The notes beneath the pieces are model-generated. The model searched no databases, was not told the origin of the DNA, and was given only the letters and a program-made list of their open reading frames with translations. Below, one piece after another: positions 11,488-24,340 of a DNA stretch of 64,000 nucleotides. Positions within the stretch are counted from its first letter, which is position 1. Every line of letters begins with the position of its first letter. The DNA is from Lunularia cruciata (lineage: Eukaryota; Streptophyta; Marchantiopsida; Lunulariales; Lunulariaceae), in NCBI GenBank assembly GCA_948567375.1, contig OX419757.1:75578001-75642000 (forward strand). The letters run 5' to 3'. The position numbers and the translations under genes are program-made.

Positions 11488-13053
11488 GTAGATGAAATTG
11501 TAGCTGGGTATGAGCTTTAGGATTAGAATAATTTCCCTGTCGTTTGTAGTCTAAGTTCTTCATCTGATCCATCCTCTTGGTAATCACTCCTATATTTGAA
11601 GGTGCCAAGAGCCATTACACATTTCTGAAACTCAATACTACAGTCTTCATCCCGCATCATCCCCTTGAAAACTCGTCCCAGTTGATGAACAGATTTCACG
11701 GCCACCTTCACGGGGAATCACAAATGCACAGTCTTATCATCCCGTTTGCTGCTTTCGGAAATTGGAAGAAGGATCTTTATATTGTCTGCGTAACAATCGC
11801 CTGTGAATACAAGTATTAGAGGTTATAATATTTGTTTATAGGCGTAAAGAACCGTCTTCCTCTACCAAGTTACGAAGTCCTGGTCGGTGAGGATGGATGT
11901 GTTATCTAGTCCAACAAATCGCCTGTGGTCATAAGACTAAAATAGAGAGAGCACCAAGAGCGCTTGAGATATTTTACTACTGTCCACCTGAGTTCGTCCA
12001 GTTTGAAGGGCAATCAACACATGCATCGTTGTTTCATCCCATGTAGCTTAGTATCTGGGCTTAGTTTATTTGCTGCTAAGTTCTTGGTTAATTGATCAAT
12101 CAAAGGACTAAAGCTTTGTTCATCTTGCGGCCCTTTGGCACTTTGACGATAGTAATTGGTGTCCTTTAATCGTTGACCAGATTATCAGACTACTTGCCCT
12201 TATTCTATTCATTCACTACCCCACAACAAATTCAAACTCCGACAAACTCCATTTTATTACCTGATGACCTTTCACATGAAATTGGATTGTTTCGTCTCAC
12301 ATGCCTAAGCTTCATAAACAACCGTTGAGATGAGAGTAAACCTTCAGCAGTCTAAAGCTCGTTCCTGTAGTAGGCACACTTGACAATATTGTCATACTTC
12401 AAAGGACCCACGAATAGGGGGAGGAACAACACAAGGCTCGGACCCCTTGAGTGGATGTTTTGAACTGGCTTGAAAGATCTCCAAACTTGGACATATGATT
12501 GGGATCTGCCGTAGCTATCCAAGGGTGGTTTTCTTAAGTAGCTACGGTGGGTACGCGTATTTGAGACTAAGAAGATCGCTGTCCTGATCCTTCTTGTGGT
12601 TGATATGATCGAGGAGTTGATTAGCTATTTTCACTATCTTCACTGATTAGCTATTGATCGGCAATCTGGATAACAGCTGGGAAGAGGAAGAGTCTCTGAA
12701 ACGGTGTGATGGTGTTTGGACGAGTTTAAGAATAGAGAATTGAAGCGGAGTGGTAACAAAGTACAAACTGGCAAGATACTGCTATCAGGAAGCGTTAAAC
12801 CATAATAAATGAGATGAAGAAGAAGGGATGCCGGAGAGTTGCAGCATTTAAGGGAAGAGATACTTACTGAAGTTGATGTGCTCTTGGGAGATTCTTTTAA
12901 TAATGGTGTAGGAGAGACGACAAACCCTTGATGAATATGTTGGGCATCTGTTAGAAGGATCAGAAGTTGGAACTCGTGGATATGCACTTCTCCGTTATAG
13001 AAGCATTAAAAATCCGGCAGGACGAGACAGGGCGAATTGTAGACTAGTTATCA
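11488..13053. other. Downstream flank, no gene seen
   Basis: Includes the probable 3' UTR of the LURP-one-related gene. A minus frame at 12640-12987 (115 codons) is open but has the composition of a shadow. The plus strand in the same place shows a coding-like fragment LDEYVGHLLEGSEVGTRGYA near 12928-12990, which I cannot assign. Confidence 0.35.
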
Positions 13054-13103
13054 TGAGGTAAAAATACCTCATTTCGATCAGATCCTCATCTGATCGAAAT
13101 GAG
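13054..13103. repeat. Two overlapping hairpins
   Basis: TGAGGTA-AAAA-TACCTCA (13054-13071) overlaps a perfect 16-bp inverted repeat, CTCATTTCGATCAGAT (13068-13083) and its complement (13088-13103), with loop CCTC. The two stems share the bases TCA and so cannot both form fully. Confidence 0.9.
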
Positions 13104-13194
13104 AGTAGATGCCATGGAAGAGTCTTCAAAACTACCATTATCGGAGTCAAAGTTAACATGAAGTAAGGACAATGAACTGAGACTGTAATTTCAG

Positions 13195-13380
13195 AATTTA
13201 AAGCATTGCAGCAACATCAAAGACCATCCCTACTCTGTCAATATTCCGTTTACGTTCGCTTTTCCAAAAGAAAATTTAGCTTTCTTCCATGGTCAATATG
13301 ACAGAAAGGAAGATAATAAGTTCCTTGTTGCCAGTTGGGGACTTGAGTGGGATACTCTGCAGTTGATCAGCACTCAGACA
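13195..13380 (+). CDS. Possible internal exon of an unrecognised gene
   Basis: A 62-codon open segment is bounded on the left by TAATTTCAG and on the right by GTAGAA, giving a phase-0 exon. It encodes YSVNIPFTFAFPKENLAFFH, then GQYDRKEDNKFLVASWGLEW and DTLQ. Residue composition is protein-like (spread charged, aromatic and Gly residues), unlike the surrounding shadows. I do not recognise the family. The frame also stays open beyond the donor to 13587, so the right boundary is a guess. No partner exon can be named, although the fragment near 12928-12990 on the same strand could be one. It may be a gene remnant. Confidence 0.3.
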
Positions 13381-13587
13381 GTAGAAGGCAATGGAACTTC
13401 ACCAACTAGGACATTTGAGGGATTATTTCTTTCGACTTGCAAAACTCAAGCAGCTTGTGCTCTTTTTTGGTGCGTATACCTCTTTGATGTTCGCTGGATG
13501 TGCCCACACGGTTTGCTTCCAATCAGATTTGTGGATATCTCGTCTACTCCATTAGGTGCTCGACCTCATCACATTTTCGCGTTGTAG

Positions 13588-15189
13588 CGACTTATAGGTC
13601 AAAACGAGTCGGGAGATCACGTGAATACCTCTCAGTTCTTCCAAATTGCATCCACAGTATGGGAGTAATATGTTCTTTCTTTCTTCTTGTAAACACATGC
13701 AACTTAAAGTGCTCAGACAGTACTTCCAGAGTTCTTTGATCTTCTCTTTACATCTTTAACCCCTCACATATTGCTTGTAAGATCTATCGCTTTGAAGTCC
13801 ATGATGTTGTCGTCGGAATCTTGTCCAACTCTGTATCTCCACACTATTCTGAAAGCTCCTTTACTCCTCCGAAGCATTCGGTCACATTGACAATCCTTCC
13901 ATCGTGAGCTTTATCCGTTAGCTTGGGATGAGATTAATCAACGAGGGCAACGCACGACACTCAAATTAAATCAAAATGAATCTCTACATGCATCTGTTCT
14001 CCTCTGTAGTCTCTTCACGTCCGTTGCGTTGACGTTCAGGATTTTGCTTACTTCTGGTGTAACTTCCCCAGATTAGATCGATTAAGTGAGACACCCTTCA
14101 CTCTAAATAACCACCGACTCGTCCTATTCTAATCGAGCAAGCTCTTTGTTATACTCCAACAGCCTGGTGAAATGTTTCAACGGATAATCCAGCAGTGTGA
14201 AAAGCAAGCCAGCTACACTAATCCGTATGCAGAAACTAAACTTTAAACCGTTCTTCACCTGAATGAGTAGGACATCAATGAGGTTGATCTGGTGTAGTTT
14301 AACACTTTGCTTTGCTTTCCATGGAGCAGTCTTCCGATTCGATACGATACCGACTCCCAGTCAATCCTAATCCCGGTCTGGTGTCAAAGCATATCTCCTC
14401 CCGTCCACAACGTGCTAAGCAAATGAACTGAAGAATCACTATCGACTTACTGTTAACTTCGTCTGAACCAACGTCCAGAAATGCTATACATATCGATGAG
14501 CTCGGACGAACTACCACGCGAAGAACTCAAAATACATATGACCTTCAGAGTTCAGGAATTCTGCACAGAATTACAAGAGGACAACGATGCGTGCACTATC
14601 CTGGTGGGGCGACGAAAGGCTGGTTCAAGTTTTACCATGAGTAAAACCACAGATTGGCAAGCTGGATCTGGTTTAACCATGCTTAAGTTCCTCGTTCTTT
14701 GTAACTGGTGCATGATCTTGTCTGCATTACGGAGGAAGTTGTCAAAATTGCTATTTTCTCTACAAATATACTCTGATTCTTGGCGAAAATATAGTGCATA
14801 CTACTCTCATTTAGGGTGGTTGATTATGGTAAGGATAATGTTAAATGAAACTAAAGAACTTGGATGAATTTCATTCAAACTATCCTTGTCCACAATAAAC
14901 CACCTATCATGAGTCCAATGTAATATAGTCTACTCTAGTCTCATAAGATAGTTTAGATTTTGAACCTGAATTCTGAACTTGCCATATCCCTAGTCCAATC
15001 GACGTGGCCAGCCCTTATCCATGTTTGCCCATAATCAGCTACGTTTTTCTCTTATTTTATGTGGTAGTTCATGTACAAAGAAATCTAAAGCCTCATTTAT
15101 CCAAGTAATCAAAATTCGATTTGATTACGTGTTTCATTGTTATGATATTTCATTTGCCATGTTAAGTTGGTCTTGACAAAATTATACAT
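13588..15189. other. No gene established
   Basis: The plus frame 14481-14867 runs 128 codons from an ATG, but its composition and lack of any familiar motif give no support. Nothing else stands out. Confidence 0.35.
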
Positions 15190-15440
15190 TTTATTTGCAT
15201 TTGGTTAGCATATGAATTATTCTATTATACATTTTTTATCTCCATTTGGATAGCTTATGATTGAAATAGCATATGAAATACATTTCATATATACATTTAT
15301 TTGCATCTGAATAGCATATGAAATGTGAGCAGAATGAAACATGCAATAAAAAATTTCATATAAAGTATGTTATCATACCTTTGCATTCAGATAGCATTTG
15401 AAAGATGGGATAACCTATGAACTATAATAGCATATGAATT
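15190..15440. repeat. Diverged repeat of a roughly 18-bp motif
   Basis: The motif CATTTGGATAGCATATGAA recurs with changes at about 15199, 15243, 15303 and 15383, and shorter forms (AATAGCATATGAA) lie between. Spacing is irregular, 44-80 bp. AT-rich and non-coding. Confidence 0.75.
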
Positions 15441-16338
15441 ATGTTAAGCTGTTCCATTTTATAGAAAGTAGCCATTCTTGTTAAATTATATGTTCTATGG
15501 TAAATAAGCTCATACTTGGTGGAAAAGTAAAAAAGACATAGATCCTTTGAAAGATTTAGTCATGCTTGACTAATCATTATAGTTCTTAGTTCTGGTGTAT
15601 CTGCATGGATAAACAAGACTATGTATTATTAAATCCTTTATAAATGATTTGTAATGAATGAAAAATTCTATGACTACGTAAATTTCATAAGTAACTTTAG
15701 ATAATATCCTATTAGGGAGGCAGTCGAGAGACACCACTTGTGATATGATGTCGCCATGATAAAACCATGTAAACATCCTTTCAAGGTGATCTTGCTGCGA
15801 AATTTTCGTGAAAAGTATGTGGATATCTTGCATTAATTGGTCCAGTGTCTGGATTTGAGATGACAAGTTCAAGTAACTCAATCCCTGATTAGTTGAACAG
15901 AGGAAACAAGCAGATGTTGGAATGGAATGGTTGCTAACTTCAAACATTCAAACTTCAAATTTATATTTCTGATTAGCCCGAAGGACTACTTTACCACTTC
16001 AAAATCTACCCGCACCACAACTTACAGCTTGCAAATGCCGCAAGGACATCGCTTTTCTTCAGCAACAAAAAGATTCAGACAGATTGTACATGTTTACCGC
16101 CTAAACATATTGAACCTTGTGCTATACTGCATGGCTATGAAGAGGTTAAACTTGGAGTCTTGTTCCACTCTTATTAGCAAGACATGATGTTCATCTTTCA
16201 AAGTTCTTGTCTAGAACCTTCATCTATATATACTACCGATACGTCCAAGGGGAAAGTTCATGTAGTGTGACTAGTCAAGACCAAGTCCTTCATTGCAAAA
16301 TATTTTTATTAAAGAGGGTAATAGGCTATGCAGAAGTC
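15441..16338. other. No gene established
   Basis: The minus frame at 15570-15947 is open for 125 codons but matches nothing I know. AT-rich intergenic DNA. Confidence 0.3.
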
Positions 16339-16494
16339 TCGACAATTCCTGAAGAGTCAGAGGAAATTAGAAAGAACAGATGATGGAGATGATGAGAAGT
16401 GCAGACAATTCCAGAAGAGTCGGGAGGAAATTAGAGAGAGGAGAAATTTGGAGAAGTATGGGAAGAAGTTAGAGAGAGGACAATTCTAGGAGAG
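16339..16494. repeat. Purine-rich imperfect direct repeats
   Basis: GACAATTCC(T/A)GAAGAGTC followed by GAGGAAATTAGA occurs at about 16340 and 16403, and shortened forms continue to about 16494. Purine-rich on this strand. Confidence 0.7.
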
Positions 16495-16550
16495 GCTAGT
16501 GTGCAACATCATATCACATGTGTAGGGTGGGGTGTCTCCCGACTTGCTCC

Positions 16551-16579
16551 ATATTATTATTATTATTATTATTATTATA
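16551..16579. repeat. (ATT)n microsatellite
   Basis: Run of ATT trinucleotides of about 29 bp. Confidence 0.95.
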
Positions 16580-19500
16580 AGATATTCTCACATAAGGTCT
16601 ATTGAAAGTCAAACAAAGGAAAACATAAAACCCTTGGAGAAAGTTAGAGTATTTCAAAACAAATAGCTCATTATAATAATAGTAGTCATTGATGGTGTTA
16701 AAGTAACGAGACATCATTTTTTCTTTTAAAAGCAGTAATTGTATTTCAAAATAAAATGTTTCTAGGACATTTTTAAACATATGAATATAACGACAGATTA
16801 GGAATCCTTTACAATTTATTTATAATGATTGATAAACCATTAGAAGGATTAACGTATTAAGATTCAAAAATATTTTATTGTAGTTAGAGATAGGAAGAAA
16901 AACTATCACATTAAAAGTACTGAATGCCACAGAGAAAATTCTTTTTTGGAAAAACTTGGAAGAAATATTGAGGTATTTGAGAGGGAAACTAGCTAATTTT
17001 GATCAAATAAATATCTTATGGTAAATTTTTAGGGTTTAGTGACTTTAACACCCTCAACAAGCTCATTGAGCGTCTTAATGTAATAAGATATGTTTATATC
17101 TCTATAATCGATCCATAATTAATAAAAAAAGCCACAAGAACGGTTAGCTGTTCAATATACTCATGGTTAAATAAAAAAATTTAACTTTGGGATGAGAAGA
17201 CAAATTTTCACTAGGAGATCATTAAAAACCTAAGGTATAAAAATTCAAACCTTGGAGGAAAGGCTAATCCATAGGATAGTAGAAATCTAAATATGAACAA
17301 TTAAATGTTTGATGGTACATAAACTCCCTAAAGCTGTAAAGAAGGCAAACATAAAATATTTTGAAGGGCAATAATATTTCTTGAATAATCATGTCTACGT
17401 TATTTGTATAGATGAATACAATTAGAGATTGCTAAGTCCTTTGTAACTCCAACGGGTTAATCTACATAGTATGTAGGAGAATCAATTTCCAAATCTACTT
17501 ATAAAATAGATTAAGAATCTGGCTTTAAAAAAATTTTATTAGTCCTTTGCGGCACCAGATTTGAGGCACTCAAAATCCAAAAATTGCCAAAATATGGCAT
17601 TTAGCCCAAAGCACATGTCCCAAAAAATTGATCCTGTTTTATGCAATGCACCCAAAAGAGATTGTTCTTAGGATTGCAATCCTCAAGAATTTATGTGCAC
17701 ACAAATTGCTTGTGAATGAATATGTATGCACAACTACAATTATCATAGATCACTTTGCACAGACAAAATGAAAAGTCTTGCTCTATCATTTGTTTTGGTT
17801 CATGACATGACCTATTTTGATTGTTATTTTAGTTTGATAAGTTGGTAACCAATGCTAGGTCTTATTCTTGAAAGCCTTATGTGTGCCACATTACGATCTT
17901 GTGAGTATCTCATATAGCCTAGGATAGGTAACTATTAGCAATGAACCACTTCCTTCAACAAATAAAAAAAGTTTTAGCATGTTGTTGAGCTTTTCTTTTG
18001 CTCATAGATTACAAATTTAGCTCAAATTCTCTATTTTGCTTGGGATAATCTAATCTAATTTTCTCTTTGAGATTGGGTTGCTGCTCATAGGAACAAGTAT
18101 ATTGACTGTTTGTTAAACTTTGATACCATCTCTTGCGAGGAAGAATCAAAGTAACAACTATGGAAATTTTGGAAGAGGTATGCAAGTATGTCAATTGACT
18201 TCAAGAAACAATAAAGATAAAAAGTTTGTAATTTTTACTCTATATAGGGCAATAGAATTGTAGAATTTGCTTATTTTAAGTACTTTCTACTTATGAAAGG
18301 TAGATTTTATTTAATTTTCTTTTAAAGCTTATAGATGGAAAGTAGATCATGTTGCAATATTGACTTGGAAATGTCTATGATTTTTTAGCTTATAAGATTT
18401 GTTGGTATTCTCTAAACTTGTTCATCAAAGACTAAACTCCCAACATACCAATAGCAAGGTGTTAAACATCAATGATTAGGTCTACATCTTAATACACTTT
18501 GATCATTATCACTATCCTCTCTACTACCAGATTAGAACATTAATAGATTTGAAAAGGAGTGGACAAGCATCAATGCTCCAATGCTTAGCCTAGTTTGTAC
18601 CAATTTTCATGTGCAATTCCCCAACTTCTTCACAACACTAGATACTTTCCACCGTAAAAGACCTTAGTCTCTAGACAAGACATTCTTGCCAAAACATCTT
18701 ACCAATACAAGAAAGGACATACCACAACCCAAGAAAAAAGAGAAAGAGATAATAGGAGATGACAATTAGCACTACTTTATCATATCTCTTACTCAGTTCA
18801 CTCATAGCAATTCACCATAATCAATAGGAAATTTTTTGTCTCAAGCAATACCAGTAGGGTCCCTTGCATCATGACAACCATTTCAAGGTCTAAGCAGTTT
18901 TTGGTTGAGACCAAGTGCTACTAGTTGGAGGCTAGGAAGAGTTATACTCAAAATAGAAAAAAGACCATTTTAAAGAAGAAATTAGGTTATAAGGATAGGA
19001 CCAAGATCAACATAATCATCATAGTAAACATAGCTCTATTGGTGTACAACACCAAAGAGGATTATTGATATCCTTTTGTGGTATTTTATAGATGATGTTG
19101 TATGGAGAAATCAAGAAGGTTAGCATCACTTACATATGTGTGGGTCAAAGAAGTACCCTCATACAATTCAACTCTTGGATCTTGAAGATCAATAAGTTCA
19201 ACAAAGATGGACCTACCAATTAGACCTTGCCTTGACACCTAGGATTTGGACCTTGTGTCTTGGAGATGTGCCAATTTTTTTGAGATGACTACTCCCTTCT
19301 TGCAAAACTTTGGTGATGTGTTGTGAATCTTCAAGAGCTATAGTTGGAATGCTTGAGTGTCTGGATTTTCAGGATTCATTTGGCAATCTACCAAGTAACC
19401 ATCCATTTTGGACAATTCCATTGCTCAAAATATGAAAAGTTGTAAGGTAACAATGTGCCACTTTGTTCTCCTCTCTTTCAACATCAAAACTAAGAAAGTT

Positions 19501-21687
19501 AGATGTATCAGTAGCCTCTTCATGGATTACCAATGCATAAAACCTACAGTGAGCTTTCATGACCAGTCAGCAATTAGACAACTCTATGTGAGAGTCTTTG
19601 CACACTATCAATGACCTTTAGCAACCTCATAGACCTCAATCTCCAATATATTCCAAGGTTCATTTACTCAATAGTTTGGTAGATCCTTGTAGATCAACTT
19701 ATGCACAATACCATAGTACTATATTTTTTAGGGTCAAGGAAAATAATGAACCCTTAACCTTCTTGGATTGCAGAAAATTTGTGCATAAAATTGCTCACAT
19801 GTTTGAGCTCCTTTACAATCAAAGTTGGAAGAGCTATGGTCAGTTTGTGGATGTAAATGGGTCCAAAGTTACACCCCAACACTTTGCACTCTAACATGTT
19901 CTGAATTTGTTTCATGGATTTGTTCTTACTCAATAAATAGCTTATTATTGCCTTGTTCACATTGCCTAGCTTTACATAAGTTTCTATGATCTTAATGCTC
20001 TACAAACTTCTGCTCCCATTCCTCATATATGTTTTTTTGAACTTAATGGTTCTAGGGTTTCCTCTTTTTGAAGTGTGTATGTAGTACTCTTGAACTTCAC
20101 CCAACCTCTTTAGAATTGATCTCTAATTCTCTTTGTGTGAGTATTTTGCTATAATCTATTCTTATATCTGTTTGTTTTGTTGATGTCCATTTCATATGCA
20201 ATATAGAGATTCATAGATCTTATTTCTTGCTACTAACTCACTCCCTAAGCTGCTAGTGATTATAGTGTTGTCTAGATAGTTGTTTCTTTGGATGGTAGGT
20301 TCAAATGGGTTGGCAAGATCACCTTAGAAGCATACATTGTTAATCATTTTGATGCGTTGTGCATGTTGTGCAACATAATAAACTTTATATTTTCTCTATC
20401 AATTTTGGTATGTATCTAACCATGTGCTTTGATCATTATGAAAATATTCATTTTAATGCAAGACTAAGATCACTAACACCCTAATATCATTTTAATGACG
20501 AATATCATTTTAATGCAAGACTTTTATCACCTAAGAAACTCCTCTTCATCATTCCATGATATCTTTTACTTAACTTTAAGTTGACAACAACCATGTATGT
20601 TTTGGTATGAGTAGAATCAGGTGGAAGCCAAAACCAAAAGTAATATAACTTTTTAGATATGTTAACATTAAACAATTAGGAACCCTTATAGGCTTCACCT
20701 TAGATTTCCTTCTATTTCAATCCCAATGAGATCTAAAATTAGTTTTCTACTTGGCTTTCCTATTTGATGGTACTCTCAATGCTCCATCATTCCCAAAACC
20801 CTTCCTCACATTTGACTTGCTTATTCAAAATATCTAGGGTAACTTCCTTGATGATGTGCAAATTTCATGCATAGCACTCAATCACTCATTCTTACTAAAT
20901 GTCAAGGGTAACTTCCTTGATTCAGAGCAAATTTCTGAGTAGGTACTCAAACACACACTCCTATTGTAGGATTCCTCACCTCTACTCAACCAAGTACTCA
21001 ATCAAAGATATAAGTGAAAGTCATCCAACACAAATAAAATCTAATAGCTAAAATGCTCTAATTATGAAAGAAGTGGACATAGCTTTTTTCCACTCATATA
21101 AATTGTTTTCTACTTGTTGAGGAAGATGATCAATGGCTAAGGGTGATAGAAATCTTCAAAGTAACCTTACTCTATTGGTCATTAATCCCATCTACTAATC
21201 TTATCCTATGTGCAATTAGGAAATGATTGCACAACCATTGACAATCACAACACTTTTTGCCATTTATTTTACAAGTAATTACACTCCCGCAATCATTGGC
21301 TACAAAAATGATCCTAAGTCAAAAGTAGTTTTGGGCAAAGATGCACATCTAGACAAAGAGATAGTTTAAGGTTGAAGGGAATTTCAATCTGAGGATATGT
21401 TCTACACTTAACCAAATTTTGCCTATTTTCCTTGGGCTAGTAATGATCTTCTTCCTAAAATCTACTCCAAGGAACTACCTTTGCCTTTACAAATTTTGAT
21501 TAGCAACTCTTCTTGTTCCCTATACCCTACAACTTCCACCAATAGCACTTTTGTGGCATCTTCAAAGTGTCTTTGAGTAATTTGTCAACTAACTACTACA
21601 AGCGCTCATTTGGATAGATCTTATTGGTTAACTCATGTGCTTGGGATTTGCAATCTAGAAACTTCAATTTCTCCAAGGAGGACACCC
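16580..21687. other. Decayed repeat-derived DNA, no intact gene
   Basis: AT-rich sequence with short frames on both strands. Several stretches between about 18.4 and 21.7 kb look faintly coding on the minus strand (for example CRFYALVIHEEATDTSNFLS, about 19480-19555) but are broken by stops and I cannot assign them. A local duplication of ATCATTTTAATG lies at about 20485-20520. This may be the downstream part of the coding-like sequence that element 1 interrupts. Confidence 0.4.
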
Positions 21688-21823
21688 TTAATTTTCTATT
21701 TCTCCTTTGAGCATATCAATTTTTTTTGCTTTTGCCTTTACCTCTTCTTCAAGCTTCACTTGTTGATATGTTTCTTCCTCCTTCAAGTTGGATATCTTTG
21801 CCTCAATGAACTTTCTTTCTTCA
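21688..21823 (-). pseudogene. Coiled-coil coding-like sequence, left part, cut by element 1
   Basis: On the minus strand it reads EAKISNLKEEETYQQVKLEE, then EVKAKAKKIDMLKGEIEN and a stop: a charged heptad-like, coiled-coil segment. Its upstream partner lies on the far side of element 1, from 28025 rightwards (KMEARKELKEVHAQHLEMGK). The 5-bp sequences next to the two element ends, CTTCA at 21819-21823 and CTTGA at 28025-28029, are the insertion duplication. The family is unknown; it could be a host gene or an older element. Confidence 0.5.
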
Positions 21824-22340
21824 TGTAATGTTCCAAGGACAAAAGAAACCCAAAAAAAACACAAGAAGAGAAACACAAGATAAACATAAGGTTTAATTCC
21901 TCAATATTCTAATGCCCCAGGAGCACCCTTAGATTAGACATATAGATTGGTGACATGTAGAAAAGCTACATCCTTAGATTATTTGCATAAATTGGTGACA
22001 TGTTGATCCTTGTCCTATTTGGTTGGTCAAACAAGTTTTATCAAAGAGTCTTTAGGGAGTCTTCTTGTAAGAAGCTCAAAACAACATGAGTGAGGTACTA
22101 TTGGAAAGAGCTCAATGAGACAAACAAAAGGGAAAAAGTTTTAGGCCTAATTCTTTTGTTTAGGTCTTTGAACTTGGCTTTGAAGTTTTTGGTGTGTTTT
22201 TGACCTTTGCCCTATTAGTGAAAATCCTCTTTTGGTGACACCTATATCTTATTTATTTAGACCATTGTGTATAACATCCCTAAAGATATTACCAAGCTTA
22301 TTTCCACCTCTAGATAATTTTTCTAGCTAATGGTATTACA
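21824..22340 (-). repeat. Element 1, 3' LTR
   Basis: Homologous to 27446-28024 and to the solo LTR at 44717-45324. Shared landmarks are GATTGGTGACATGT, TTGGTTGGTCAAA, the AGGCCTAA hairpin and CACCTCTAGATAAT near the end. An internal near-duplication of about 43 bp (the GGTGACATGT block occurs twice) is also common to the family. Confidence 0.9.
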
Positions 22341-22432
22341 AACTTTTTTCCATTTAAGATGTAACGTACTCATTGCAAAGCTGTTGCTCAAAAGATTGCA
22401 TTAACACTAGTGGATTGGTCAAGTTAGGTATA

Positions 22433-22488
22433 GGCTCCCATGTTGCCTCATACCATGGATATCCTTTCCAATATACAAGATATTCCAC
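22433..22488 (-). pseudogene. Element 1 chromodomain
   Basis: Minus strand reads VEYLVYWKGYPWYEATWE, followed by PIPNLTNPLVLMQSFEQQ, in one frame without a stop. This is the conserved core of a chromodomain, including the YxVxWKGY and the ATWE segment that closes the aromatic cage. In chromoviruses this domain at the integrase C-terminus reads histone H3 methyl-lysine and steers integration into heterochromatin. It is preserved better than the rest of the element. Confidence 0.88.
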
Positions 22489-22555
22489 ATGCAAATGATG
22501 GATATCACAAATGCATTTCTAGAAAACATGTTAGACTTTGTAATCCTCCTTGCTA

Positions 22556-22842
22556 TCAATGAATGATGGACAAGGTCAAGCTTCTTGTATGGAAAAAAAA
22601 GGGGTGGTTGGAGTGCATATCTATATAGCAAGGAAACATAGAACACTTGATGGATCTTCTTGTGTGACATAGCTTGAGGTGATATGCCATTGCTTTGATG
22701 TGATGGATGATGGAAAAAGAGCCAATAAAACAAGGACCAACCAACCAACATAAGGTTGGTTGTGGAAAGCCATACTTGATCCTTGATGCTCAACTCCTTG
22801 ATGCTCAACTCCATGTGCCTCCATGTGCATTTTTTTTGCCAA
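22556..22842 (-). pseudogene. Element 1 integrase C-terminal region
   Basis: Contains DQVWLSTTNLML and, after a frame change, KIHQVFYVSLL, matching the KVGDKVWLxTxNL and HPVFHVSLL stretches that lie between the integrase core and the chromodomain of plant gypsy elements. Frameshifts are present. Confidence 0.8.
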
Positions 22843-23039
22843 CTTTTGGCTATCTACAACTTGTTCTTGGCATTCTCCACACCTTATTGGATTCTAGAAA
22901 CAAAAGTGGTGACATCATCAACTTTTGTAACCACTAGGTGGATATTTACCAAGTTCTTAGGTGTGAAAGGGTGTTCTTTATACATGATGAAGAACAATGT
23001 GACCTATATAGATGCATTCATTGAATTATTGTAAGCAAA

Positions 23040-23480
23040 TCACACCAATGTAAGTAATATGTCCCACCTTTCTTGCTCCTCTAAGGTGAAGCTCTGGAGC
23101 ATGTCCTTGATAGTGAAATTGGCCCACTTTGTTTGTCTATCAATTTGTAGATAGTATGACATGGAAATGGCAAGTTTGGTTTTGAAGATGCCAAATAGTG
23201 TTCTCCAAAACAAACTAGTGAATTGAGTGCCCGAATAAGTGATGAGCACTCAAGATAGTCCATGGTGAGAAAAGATTACCATTTAGTACAATTGAGTTAA
23301 TTTAGTGCAATCAAATCCTTGATCATATGACACATATGAATTGGATCATTTTATTAAGTTGGTCTACAAAGACTACAATAGAGTCAAAACTTGAGGTGGT
23401 CTTGGGCATTTCACAAACCAGATCCATCCTAACCTACTCCCAACATTGTGTAGGATTAGAGAGGGGTTGAAGGAGAATTG
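23040..23480 (-). pseudogene. Element 1 integrase core, fragments
   Basis: At 23040-23249 the minus strand carries GTQFTSLFWRTLFG and YYLQIDRQTKWAN, corresponding to the second catalytic Asp region (SDRDxxFTSxFW) and the HPQTDGQTERVN block with the catalytic Glu. Both signatures are mutated. The first Asp region upstream is too degraded to place. Confidence 0.82.
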
Positions 23481-23879
23481 TGGGAGCCTGATTAGAGGCT
23501 TTATTTTGTTGATAAAGTAAGTAGCTTTGAAATTACTCCATCACATTGTTGCTCATCTTGGGCCAATAATAATGGCATTTGAGTGCATTTAACATGAATT
23601 GCAATGGAAAAATTATGATATTTTGCTAGAAAGATGATTTCTTAGGTCTGGAGCATGGGGGATTTATAACATGCCATCATAAAAGTTGAATTCTTAGGTA
23701 TTGATTACACCATTGGATGATTGAGTTCCTACAATCTATGGACCAATCTTCATAGCAATAAGAATCCTTGGCCAGAAATCTAGGTTTATCTTGACCTTTA
23801 CAACCAAATTTTTCACTTTAAGCATTTGGGTAAATGCAACCACAAGTTGCTTCTTGCCCTCCACATATATGATTGTCTT

Positions 23880-24340
23880 GTTGGACCATTGCCTCCACTC
23901 TACTCAACAAATCAAACTATAGGATAGATATTTTTGTGTGTCAAGTTAGACTAGTGGTTCGTGGTCTATCTCCACTAGAAATGCCTTCTCGCCAAGATAG
24001 TGTTTCAAATGCTTGGTTGCAAGAACAAAAGCCAACTCTTCTTGTTTGGTGGTGTGATAATTATACTTTGTCAATAAAAAGTTTTGAGAGAAATATACAA
24101 TTGGGTTCCATTTGTCACTCCATTCCTATTGTAAGACTGCTCCTCTTTCAATGCTTGATGCATTTATAACCAATTTGATTGACCATGTAGGGTCATACCA
24201 TTTCAAGATGGGTGCATATAGTAATGCACTATTTAATTCTTGAAAGGCCAATTCTTATACGATTCCTCACATCCACTTCTTTCCCTTGCCAAGTAGTGCC
24301 ATTAAGGGTTGTGTAACCTTGGAGAAATCCTTGGTTTTAT
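23880..24340 (-). pseudogene. Element 1 RNase H, decayed
   Basis: Minus-strand pieces in several frames read DFSKVTQPLMALLGKGKKW, ILKWYDPTWSIKLVINASS and FLVEIDHEPLV. These correspond to the start of the gypsy RNase H module, the DASxxxxG region and the DHxPL block. The active-site Asp in the middle piece is changed to Asn and frames are broken. Confidence 0.75.

Noticed and set aside
12640-12987. 115-codon minus-strand frame rich in Leu, Ser and Pro
   Set aside because: Composition is that expected of an antisense shadow, and the plus strand in part of it looks more protein-like.
14481-14867. 128-codon plus-strand frame starting with ATG
   Set aside because: No familiar motif, no convincing codon pattern, and no support from neighbours. 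Open frames of this length occur by chance in such a window.
15570-15947. 125-codon minus-strand frame
   Set aside because: No similarity to any domain, in AT-rich DNA next to simple repeats.
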